Assembly: GCA_021849435.1 (NCBI GenBank)
Contig: JAJZSX010000188.1
Location: 1-5,114 of the forward strand
Origin: Actinomycetes bacterium
Lineage (GTDB): Bacteria; Actinomycetota; Acidimicrobiia; Acidimicrobiales; RAAP-2
Length of the DNA: 5,114 nucleotides
Direction: 5' to 3'
Shown: piece after piece, positions 1 to 4,332 of the stretch
Numbering within the stretch: the first letter of the stretch is position 1
How the letters are laid out: each line of letters starts with the position of its first letter
Translations under genes and position numbers: made by a program
The notes under the pieces: model-generated
Told to the model about the DNA's origin: nothing
Database searches by the model: none
The model's input: the letters and a program-made list of their open reading frames with translations, nothing else

Positions 1-1
1 C

Positions 2-319
2 ATCAAGGCGTTCATCTTTCCAGGCGGCTCGCTGCCATCGGTGGGTTCGATCACGCGTGCGAGCGCTCGGGCCGGCCTCAGCGTCGTGGACCTCGAGGAC
101 ATTGGGCGGCACTACGCCGAGACGTTGCGGCGTTGGCGTCAACGCTTCGACGAGCACCACGACGAGCTCGAGGCACTTGGTTACGACGAGCGTTTCCGGC
201 GAATGTGGACCTTCTACCTGGCGTACTGCGAGGCTGCGTTCCTCGAACGGCACGTGAGTGATGTGCAGGTGGTCCTCACTAAGCGTGAGTGGCGGATGGG
301 ACTCTGGGTCCGTTCATAG
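2..319 (+). CDS. Cyclopropane-fatty-acyl-phospholipid synthase family methyltransferase, C-terminal part
   Basis: The reading frame enters from the left edge (first full codon at base 2) and ends at TAG 317-319, leaving about 105 C-terminal residues. They match the end of CFA synthase / mycolic acid cyclopropane synthase proteins: an FPGGSLPS block, then the region VDLEDIGRHYAETLRRW, then YDERFRRMWTFYLAYCEAAF and a QVVLTK segment. These correspond to the family's conserved 'FPxGxLPS', 'Y..TL..W..RF' and 'F.RmW.fYL..ce..F' stretches. Such enzymes use S-adenosylmethionine to add a methylene or methyl group to unsaturated acyl chains of membrane phospholipids. The SAM-binding half lies outside the window, so the exact reaction (cyclopropane, methyl-branched or furan-precursor fatty acid) cannot be told. 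It converges on the B12-dependent regulator, with only 11 bp between the two stop codons. CFA-type genes near LitR/CarH regulators are known in other bacteria. Confidence 0.9.
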   Translation: MKAFIFPGGSLPSVGSITRASARAGLSVVDLEDIGRHYAETLRRWRQRFDEHHDELEALGYDERFRRMWTFYLAYCEAAFLERHVSDVQVVLTKREWRMGLWVRS

Positions 320-330
320 GGGAGCCGTCG

Positions 331-1239
331 CTACTCAACTGGAACGCCCGGATCGACACCCCGAGCTCGTGGCACCGGCCGGCGACGTCGTTCGGCTGCT
401 CGTTCCTCAAGTAGCCCCGTGACGGTGGAGACGACCTCGCGGGCGTCGTGGCCCGTCCAGCGGTCCGAACCGAGGCCAACGGCGGTCGCCTCGTCGGGAA
501 CCGCTGCTCCGCCGACGAGGATGGACGCATCGGTGTCACCTCGAAGTGCCGCGACGGTCTCGCGCACGGCGTCGACGTGGCCGGGTCCGGTTACCGAGAG
601 CAATACGCAGAACGCCGATGCGGCCGCTGTCGCCGTGACGAACGAGGACGCGGGTGTGTTTGCACCGAGCTCGATCACCGAGAAACCGGCGCCGCGTAGC
701 TGGTCGGCGACGAGGTTGACCGGGATGTCGTGTAGTTCACCGGCGACTGCTCCGACGAGGACCGTACCGCGCTTACGGCCAGGTCGGGTGAACCGAGGAC
801 CCAGTCGGGCAACGAGGCGATGCGCACTCGCGCTCGCGCGATGCTCATCGGCGATGCTGAGCGTCCCTTGCTGCCATCGTTGACCGAGTTCACGAAGGGC
901 GGGGGCGAGGAGTTCAAGGTGAACCTCGGTCGGATCAGCCCCTGAGGCGAGTGCGGATTCGACAACCTGCCACGAGCCGGCTTCGTCACCCGCGATGAGC
1001 CGTTCGAGCAAGCGCGACGCCGTGCCGGCCCGACGGGTCGTGACGCCGGTGGGTGGGGTCGCACGATCCTTGAGCCCGTCCACGTCTTCAAGCCGTATGC
1101 GCCACTGGCGTCCGTCCTGCTGTGCGGCGAGCCGGCCCGTCCGGATGTATCGGTAGACCGTCATGTAATGCACGCCGAGTCGTTCGGCCGCTTCATGGAG
1201 ACTCATCGTCGCGGGCGCATCGGTGTGCTTGGGGTTCAC
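331..1239 (-). CDS. CarH/LitR-type B12-binding transcriptional regulator (probable light-responsive repressor)
   Basis: This is a 302-residue protein. Residues ~12-56 are a MerR/excisionase-type winged helix (SLHEAAERLGVHYMTVYRYI, then a WRI wing), which binds DNA. Residues ~74-145 look like the helical B12-binding cap, with Trp122 followed by nine residues and Glu132-His133. This Wx9EH motif is the hallmark of adenosylcobalamin photoreceptors CarH/LitR. Residues ~157-280 look like the Rossmann B12-binding domain: ExH at 168-170 supplies the probable lower axial ligand His170, and LVGGA lies at 241-245. In the family, AdoCbl-bound tetramers repress in the dark and light cleaves the Co-C bond and releases DNA. 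The GTG start at 1237-1239 is chosen because GGAGAGG (1246-1252) sits 6 nt upstream. A later ATG at 1204-1206 would trim the HTH and has no comparable site. Oddity: the residue after Trp122 is Gln, where Thermus CarH has the light-state ligand His132. Family assignment is strong; actual light control is inferred. Confidence 0.9.
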   Translation of the reverse strand: MNPKHTDAPATMSLHEAAERLGVHYMTVYRYIRTGRLAAQQDGRQWRIRLEDVDGLKDRATPPTGVTTRRAGTASRLLERLIAGDEAGSWQVVESALASGADPTEVHLELLAPALRELGQRWQQGTLSIADEHRASASAHRLVARLGPRFTRPGRKRGTVLVGAVAGELHDIPVNLVADQLRGAGFSVIELGANTPASSFVTATAAASAFCVLLSVTGPGHVDAVRETVAALRGDTDASILVGGAAVPDEATAVGLGSDRWTGHDAREVVSTVTGLLEERAAERRRRPVPRARGVDPGVPVE

Positions 1240-1245
1240 GGCGAT

Positions 1246-1252
1246 CCTCTCC
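1246..1252 (-). promoter_or_regulatory. Shine-Dalgarno of the B12-binding regulator
   Basis: Reading the minus strand, GGAGAGG lies 6 nt upstream of the GTG at 1239-1237. It is the reason for choosing this GTG over the ATG eleven codons downstream. Confidence 0.7.
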
Positions 1253-1292
1253 AGGGCGAGCGGGCCGGACCACGATTGGGTTCGGCCGGGTG

Positions 1293-1312
1293 ACTATTAG
1301 TTTAGTACTAAA
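1293..1312. promoter_or_regulatory. Candidate operator: TAGT/ACTA half-site cluster with a 12-bp perfect palindrome
   Basis: Four TAGT/ACTA tetramers are packed into 18 bp: ACTA 1293-1296, TAGT 1298-1301, TAGT 1303-1306 and ACTA 1307-1310. The right-hand pair is the core of the perfect palindrome TTTAGTACTAAA (1301-1312). The left-hand pair forms ACTA-T-TAGT (1293-1301). This AT-rich island sits in a GC-rich 83-bp divergent intergenic region, between the B12-binding regulator and the SRPBCC gene, and abuts the latter's ribosome binding site. TANNNT-type -10 candidates for both directions overlap it (TAGTTT 1298-1303 on plus, TAAACT 1304-1299 on minus). Both -35 elements are weak. The natural reading is a site through which the regulator controls both genes. 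The sequence was not matched to any known CarH/LitR operator, so the ligand of this site is inferred from position and symmetry only. Confidence 0.5.
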
Positions 1313-1317
1313 AGGAG
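1311..1317 (+). promoter_or_regulatory. Shine-Dalgarno of the SRPBCC gene
   Basis: AAAGGAG lies 5 nt upstream of the ATG at 1323, which fixes the start even though the frame stays open upstream to an ATG at 1122. Its first two bases overlap the 12-bp palindrome, so an operator-bound protein would block the start region directly. Confidence 0.75.
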
Positions 1318-1322
1318 TTTCC

Positions 1323-1748
1323 ATGACCCGTTTCGTCGTTCGGTTCGTCACTGATTGGGATCTCGCCCGTGCGCTGACCTACATCGCCGATTTCGAGAAC
1401 GCGCAGCAGTGGGATCCGAGCGTCGCGACGTCGACGCGTCGTGACGATGGACCCTTGCGCGTTGGCAGTAGCTTCGATCTCGCGGTACGGTTCGCCGGCC
1501 GTACGGTACCGCTGCATTACGAGCTCACCGAACTCAGCGAAACGCGAGCGGTACTACGTGCGGCGACGTCGTCGTTCGAATCCTGTGACACCGTCAGCGT
1601 CGCGCTCCTCGGCGAGCGCACCGAGTTGACCTACGACGCCCAGCTGTCGCTACGGGGATGGTGGCGGGTCTTCGACCCGCTGCTCAGAATCGCCTTCGCG
1701 CGTCTCGCGGAGCGCGCAGCGGTCGGCATCCGCCGCGCCATCGCGTAA
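1323..1748 (+). CDS. SRPBCC family protein (polyketide cyclase/dehydrase-like)
   Basis: This is a 141-residue protein, the normal size for a single SRPBCC (START/Bet v1-like) domain, with no signal peptide. The N-terminal strand MTRFVVRFVTDWDLARALTYIADFENAQQWDP carries the family's pattern: a beta strand, a helix with 'a..yiaD..n...WdP', then the strand region around GPLRVGSSFDLAVRF. Further alternating strands follow (VPLHYELTEL, RAVLRAATSS, DTVSVAL, TELTYDAQL) and a long C-terminal helix (FDPLLRIAFARLAERAAVGIRRAI) closes the cavity. Such proteins bind hydrophobic ligands such as lipids or polyketides, and some catalyse cyclisation. No catalytic residue can be assigned here. The gene is divergent from the B12-binding regulator and follows the candidate operator directly, so light or B12 control is likely. 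Association with a CFA-type gene suggests a lipid substrate, but this is inference. Confidence 0.82.
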   Translation: MTRFVVRFVTDWDLARALTYIADFENAQQWDPSVATSTRRDDGPLRVGSSFDLAVRFAGRTVPLHYELTELSETRAVLRAATSSFESCDTVSVALLGERTELTYDAQLSLRGWWRVFDPLLRIAFARLAERAAVGIRRAIA

Positions 1749-2234
1749 TGGACATTCGTCGCGGCCATCAACCAACATCGCATTCGATGCGCGTTCTTCG
1801 ACGGGTCGCGATGCGTTGACGCTTTGGCCGGGACGGCCCACGCGATTCAACGCGATGACCCGTCGCTGCGCAAGAGGGGGACGTCGCTGACGTCAGATGG
1901 CGAAAATCGACCTTTGCCTATTTTCCAGGAGACAAGGCGTTTGTGTGCCCGTCAATGAAGTCGTTCCCACCGTGCATGGCCACCGGGGACGCTGCGACGC
2001 GTTGCGTGGACACCGAGTCACGGCGCTTGAGCGGTCAACTGACGGTACGACGATCCTGGTCAAAAGGTGTTGCCACACTTCAGTTCCGATCGGACCCATT
2101 CCAGTGACGACGCGTATGACGAGAGACGTGGCGGTGGATAACCATGTCAGTTCGCTCGATGGCAGCGCGAGGAGACCGCGGTCAACCGTACCGTCGGTCG
2201 CTCACGCAATGAATCGACCTGTTGGTACCGCCAC
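1749..2234. other. Gene-poor interval between the SRPBCC gene and the FUSC-type gene
   Basis: No convincing gene was found in these 486 bases. A 113-codon open frame (1897-2238, +) begins after GACGTC-GCT-GACGTCA (1880-1895) and ends in a 4-base GTGA overlap with the downstream GTG start. It has no Shine-Dalgarno, many AGG/AGA and other rare codons, no clear third-position GC bias and no recognisable fold, so it is not called. The left part holds the nested hairpin at 1799-1865 and a smaller perfect hairpin, CGCAT-TCG-ATGCG, at 1779-1791. No strong -35/-10 pair for the FUSC gene could be identified. Confidence 0.6.
1799..1865 (+). repeat. Large nested inverted repeat (possible transcription terminator or structured RNA)
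   Basis: The outer arms CGACGGGTC (1799-1807) and GACCCGTCG (1857-1865) are perfectly complementary over 9 bp. After a 5/3-nt internal loop, GCGTTGA (1813-1819) pairs perfectly with TCAACGC (1847-1853). Inside lies GGCCG-GGA-CGGCC (1826-1838), a third perfect stem of 5 bp. The result is a collinear 67-nt hairpin with 21 base pairs, starting 50 bp after the SRPBCC stop codon. No U-tract follows, so a classical intrinsic terminator is not shown. It may still end the SRPBCC transcript, as U-poor hairpins are proposed to do in actinobacteria, or stabilise its 3' end. Confidence 0.55.
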
Positions 2235-3317
2235 GTGAGACGGCTCCACTCCACTCGCGACGATGTTCGCGCGACTACATGGGTCACCGTGTCGGTCGTC
2301 GTGCCCATGGTGGTGTTTCGGCTCGCGGGCCACCCACAATGGGTCCTCTATTCGACCTTTGCCGCCTTCGCGTCGGTCTATGGTCGCGGCGAGTCGCCGC
2401 GGCGCCGGATCTCGACGCAACTATCGGTCAGTGTGCTGCTCACCGGACTCATCATCGCCGCGACGGCCACCGCGACGGCCACCGCGACGACAGACGACGC
2501 CCGATGGTGGTCGCTGCTCGGGGTCTCGTTCGATGCCGCTGTTGCGACGGCGGCATCGCACCGCTGGACGTGGCGGCCTGCCGGAGCGCTCTTTGCTGTC
2601 TTCGCCTTCGGTGCGGTCTCGTCAGTCCCGGCTACGGGCCACGACGTCCTGGTCGCAAGTGCGGTGGCGATCGCGACGAGTGTTTTTACCCTGCTCGTCG
2701 GCACCGAGGCGTTTTTACGCCACTGGGGTCCGCGTGAAGGGCCGATCCCGATCCGATCGCACTCGCCGGTGTTGTGGCGCCGAGCAGTGGCGACCGCGTC
2801 GGCTGCCGGCGCCGCCGACGCGCTGGCGACGTGGCTGCACTTGGGTCACCCCTACTGGGCGGCGGTCGCCGCGGTGGTGCCGATGGCGACCCTTGGGACC
2901 ATTGATCGCCTCGTCCGAGCGCGACACCGAGCCGGGGGAACCGTCTTGGGCATCGCCTTGGCATACATGCTCTTCTCCTTCCCGCTCTCGCCGTGGGGGC
3001 TCGTGATCGCGATCGGACTTCTCCAACTGAGTGCCGAGCTCATGGTGATACGGCACTATGGCGTTGCCATGATGTTCGTAACGCCTCTCTCGTTGGTTGT
3101 GGCCGAACTGGGTCAACCTCAGCCGGCGGCCCACCTGATCTGGGCGCGCGCTCTCACCACCGCGATCGGGCTCGCCTTTGGGATCACCGCAGTGCTCGCA
3201 GACCACTCGCGCCCGCACCCCCACGTAGGTTCCGTGGAAGCGCTCATCGAGCGGTCGAGATTCAATTCGCCGACGGCGAGCTTCCCAATTCAGGCACCAG
3301 ACGCTGCAGTCGGCTGA
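2235..3317 (+). CDS. FUSC family membrane protein (aromatic acid exporter-like)
   Basis: This is a 360-residue integral membrane protein with two homologous halves of about six helices each. The first is at ~14-155 (approx. 14-30, 37-50, 62-80, 92-107, 115-131, 137-155) and the second at ~183-321. A hydrophilic linker at ~156-182 separates them, and the tail of about 40 residues is soluble. The second half carries the FUSC hallmark: LGHPYWAAVAAVVPMAT (203-219), then charged DRLVRARHRAGGTVLGIALAY, matching the family's 'h.YWaalta..vl....r....R.lgTvlG'. Family members (fusaric acid resistance, AaeB-like, YccS-like) are linked to efflux of aromatic or weak acids. The substrate is unknown here, and there is no adjacent membrane-fusion protein as in AaeAB. 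The GTG start is the first possible start in the frame after TAA 2139-2141. It lacks a Shine-Dalgarno. Helix 3 contains an Ala-Thr run encoded by a 12-bp tandem repeat. It converges on the orphan minus-strand gene, 34 bp away. Confidence 0.83.
   Translation: MRRLHSTRDDVRATTWVTVSVVVPMVVFRLAGHPQWVLYSTFAAFASVYGRGESPRRRISTQLSVSVLLTGLIIAATATATATATTDDARWWSLLGVSFDAAVATAASHRWTWRPAGALFAVFAFGAVSSVPATGHDVLVASAVAIATSVFTLLVGTEAFLRHWGPREGPIPIRSHSPVLWRRAVATASAAGAADALATWLHLGHPYWAAVAAVVPMATLGTIDRLVRARHRAGGTVLGIALAYMLFSFPLSPWGLVIAIGLLQLSAELMVIRHYGVAMMFVTPLSLVVAELGQPQPAAHLIWARALTTAIGLAFGITAVLADHSRPHPHVGSVEALIERSRFNSPTASFPIQAPDAAVG
2460..2489 (+). repeat. 12-bp tandem repeat inside the FUSC gene
   Basis: The unit GCGACGGCCACC occurs twice in succession (2460-2471, 2472-2483), followed by a half copy GCGACG. 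It encodes alternating Ala-Thr residues (~75-86) in the third predicted helix. The unit is a multiple of three, so slippage would add or remove four residues without a frameshift. Confidence 0.7.
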
Positions 3318-3351
3318 TGGCAGGGGTAGTTGGAGTGGACACAGAAGGCCG

Positions 3352-3816
3352 CTAAAAGTACTCACCCTTGATGACGAAGAATGAGCCGCGTATCGTCCCG
3401 GCGAGTTTTGACTTCTGGTGTGCGAACTTGAAGGCGCTCAGTTCCTCGGGCACGTCGATACCTTCGGCGAGTTTGAACCCGACGGCTCGCTTCGGTGCGG
3501 GACCGTCAAGGGTGTAGAGCACGTTGATCGAAAGCCCGCTCTGGTAGAAGACGTACGCCCAACGGATGTTCTCGACTTGGAACGACGTGGCCTCGAGTGC
3601 TGGTGACTGAATCTCGATATTCCGCTCTTTGAGGACCCGGTTTACGAGCTCGACCACATCCTTCGACTTTGCGGCGGGCTCGACGGTGAACACGTGGTTG
3701 TACTTATTGCGGAAGCAGCGAGCCTCATTGGCGCGCACACCAGCCAGCTCGCCCGCGACGGGTGATGATTCCAGTCCAGTGGAAGAGACATTTTCGAAGT
3801 CGACGACGTAAGGCAT
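3352..3816 (-). CDS. Hypothetical protein, unrecognised family
   Basis: The protein has 154 residues from the ATG at 3816. A TTG at 3822 would add two residues, and its spacing (5 nt) to a GGGGGT Shine-Dalgarno is better than that of the ATG (11 nt), so either start is possible. No signal peptide, membrane helix or known motif is seen. The sequence is soluble and charged, with an N-terminal VVDFENVSSTG, a middle region rich in Lys/Glu/Val (VEPAAKSKDVVELVNRVLKE, ~46-65) probably helical, a strand-rich part (RWAYVFYQSGLSINVLYTL) and a C-terminus ending SFFVIKGEYF. Codon use has more AAG/GAG/TTT than neighbouring genes, but coding character is clear. It stands alone on this strand, downstream of a decayed HicA-like remnant and convergent with the FUSC gene. 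The leader hairpin suggests regulation. The opening residues recall NYN/PIN-like nucleases ('DxENV'), but the rest does not follow that pattern, so no function is assigned. Confidence 0.75.
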   Translation of the reverse strand: MPYVVDFENVSSTGLESSPVAGELAGVRANEARCFRNKYNHVFTVEPAAKSKDVVELVNRVLKERNIEIQSPALEATSFQVENIRWAYVFYQSGLSINVLYTLDGPAPKRAVGFKLAEGIDVPEELSAFKFAHQKSKLAGTIRGSFFVIKGEYF

Positions 3817-3820
3817 GGTC

Positions 3821-3841
3821 AAAGATACCCCCAGTGTCTTT
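3821..3841 (-). promoter_or_regulatory. Leader inverted repeat holding the Shine-Dalgarno of the orphan gene
   Basis: Arms AAAGATAC (3821-3828) and GTGTCTTT (3834-3841) pair over 8 positions with a single mismatch (G-U wobble on the plus strand, C-A on the minus strand) around a 5-nt loop. On the minus strand the G-run GGGGG (3832-3828) serves as ribosome binding site for the gene starting at 3816/3822, and most of it falls in the loop. The element could be a protein-binding operator or a translation-modulating hairpin. Confidence 0.45.
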
Positions 3842-3874
3842 GGGGATCAATGAGAATCAAATTGTGGGTGTGGT

Positions 3875-3913
3875 GCCTCAATTCAGAGAGCGCGATCGCC
3901 ACAGAATTGAGGC
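3875..3913. repeat. Long perfect inverted repeat with a palindromic centre
   Basis: GCCTCAATTC (3875-3884) and GAATTGAGGC (3904-3913) are perfect 10-bp inverted copies, extendable by a wobble and a G-C pair. They flank 19 bases that contain the palindrome GCGATCGC (3892-3899). The right arm begins at the codon where the HicA-like remnant stops resembling its family, and the left arm overlaps its stop codon. It may be a small inserted palindromic element, a terminator or a protein site. Only one copy is in the window. Confidence 0.6.
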
Positions 3914-4044
3914 GCGTACACGTGATGGCTACCGGTTGCCCTCACTTCCTCAAAGCCAAGCGCCTTGAGAAGTTGCGCGTCCGAGAAGTCGACATTCGTA
4001 ACCGCTCCGCTCGAAAGTCGCAGAAGGGGTCAGGACGATTTTAT
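3883..4044 (-). pseudogene. Decayed HicA-family toxin gene (remnant)
   Basis: On the minus strand, the frame open from 4029 to TGA 3885-3883 encodes 48 residues: PLLRLSSGAVTNVDFSDAQ, then LLKALGFEEVRATGSHHVY, then an unrelated tail APQFCGDRAL. The core resembles HicA-type toxins (double-stranded-RBD-like mRNA interferases) of the longer kind, whose pattern as I recall it is '.LL.RL..Ga..Nv.F.D...Ll.a.GFe..R..GSHHiy.hp..pe..NLQ'. The GSHH motif with the catalytic histidine is intact. Upstream in the same frame the codons are ATA-AAA-TCG-TCC-TGA (4044-4030), which reads like a family start (MKxx) with ATG changed to ATA and a nonsense codon inside. The C-terminal 'NLQ...KPYQ' block is missing and is replaced by the inverted repeat at 3875-3913. 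With no start codon, a stop near the start and a truncated end, it is almost certainly inactive. No HicB antitoxin was found beside it. Confidence 0.6.
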
Positions 4045-4205
4045 TGACCGCGACGGTATCGGGTCGCCGTGACGTCCTCGCACGCCGAACTGGAGGGCGA
4101 GGACGATCCAGGTTGCAAACCATCAAACCACCGGTACGTCCGCCCTTTCCACTCATGATTCAAATAGTTCGGTGCCTGAGGTAATGAGTTTGAGTAACGC
4201 ACTAA
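4045..4205. other. Non-coding stretch between the toxin remnant and tRNA-Ala
   Basis: No gene is supported here. It contains the inverted repeat at 4073-4105 and a short palindrome, GGTT-GCA-AACC (4111-4121). Directly past the tRNA 3' end on the minus strand there is no hairpin with a T-run, so no intrinsic tRNA terminator is recognised. No second copy of the tRNA 3' end was found in 3323-4205 that would mark an integrated element. Confidence 0.5.
4073..4105. repeat. Perfect 9-bp inverted repeat (possible terminator hairpin)
   Basis: CGTCCTCGC (4073-4081) and GCGAGGACG (4097-4105) are perfectly complementary around a 15-nt loop. On the minus strand it lies ~100 nt beyond the tRNA-Ala 3' end and ~30 nt before the toxin remnant. 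It could end the tRNA transcript at a distance or be a remnant of the lost module's control region. No T-run follows on either strand. Confidence 0.45.
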
Positions 4206-4281
4206 TGGTGGAGGTAAGGGGATTCGAACCCCTGACCTCTTGACTGCCAGTCAAGCGCTCTACCAACTGAGCTATACCCCC
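4206..4281 (-). tRNA. tRNA-Ala (anticodon GGC)
   Basis: On the minus strand, the 5' acceptor strand GGGGGTA pairs with TACCTCC, with the G3-U70 wobble that is the identity mark of alanine tRNAs and an A discriminator. The D arm is GCTC-AGTTGGTA-GAGC. The anticodon stem CTTGA/TCAAG holds loop CTGGCAG with anticodon GGC (4248-4246), reading GCC codons. The variable region is AGGTC, and the T arm is AGGGG-TTCGAAT-CCCCT. The CCA end is encoded (4208-4206). Total length is 76 nt. It lies 34 nt downstream of the hydrolase stop codon on the same strand. Confidence 0.97.
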
Positions 4282-4293
4282 AACGGTCAGACA

Positions 4294-4322
4294 ATCGTAG
4301 CAGTTAGCCGAACCGTCACCAA
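4294..4322 (-). promoter_or_regulatory. Probable tRNA-Ala promoter
   Basis: On the minus strand, TTGGTG (4322-4317) and TACGAT (4299-4294) are separated by exactly 17 bp, a good sigma-70-type -35/-10 pair with a TANNNT -10. Transcription would start near 4287, about 6 nt before the mature tRNA 5' end. The -35 overlaps the last codons of the hydrolase gene and the hairpin at 4313-4332, so the tRNA can be expressed independently of that gene. Confidence 0.55.
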
Positions 4323-4332
4323 TCGGTGACGG
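4313..4332 (-). terminator. Perfect hairpin across the hydrolase stop codon (candidate terminator or control element)
   Basis: CCGTCACC (4313-4320) and GGTGACGG (4325-4332) form a perfect 8-bp stem with a 4-nt loop, covering the hydrolase stop TGA (4318-4316). On the minus strand it is followed by TTCGGCTAACTG, which is not a U-run, so termination is uncertain. The left arm overlaps the proposed tRNA -35 hexamer. Confidence 0.4.

Noticed and set aside
419..883. Plus-strand open frame of 154 codons
   Set aside because: It is the antisense shadow of the B12-binding regulator, with a low-complexity Arg/Ser/Thr-rich product and no ribosome binding site.
1122..1322. Upstream ATG extension of the SRPBCC gene
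   Set aside because: It runs antisense through the start of the B12-binding regulator, has no Shine-Dalgarno and would add residues foreign to the SRPBCC fold. The ATG at 1323 has AAAGGAG at 5 nt.
1888..1895. TGACGTCA palindrome, similar to TGACGTCAGAT at 5074-5084
   Set aside because: The second occurrence falls in leuS codons, and an 8-bp palindrome recurring by chance in GC-rich DNA is not evidence for a regulon.
2711..2724. GGCGT-TTTT-ACGCC hairpin
   Set aside because: It is internal to the FUSC coding sequence, has only a 5-bp stem and no following T-run. It is best explained by codons.
3352..3816. NYN/PIN-like nuclease call or HicB antitoxin call for the orphan gene
   Set aside because: Only the opening DFENV resembles NYN domains, and the remaining acidic positions are not recognisable. 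It lacks the HicB pattern (Y.v.i..deegg......PdlpGc).
3850..4047. Small plus-strand frames over the toxin remnant
   Set aside because: Products are Arg/Lys-rich and lack recognisable motifs or ribosome binding sites. The minus strand carries the HicA-like signal.
4206..4281. tRNA-Ala as an attachment site of an integrated island
   Set aside because: No integrase and no second copy of the tRNA 3' end were seen in the adjoining region of this window.
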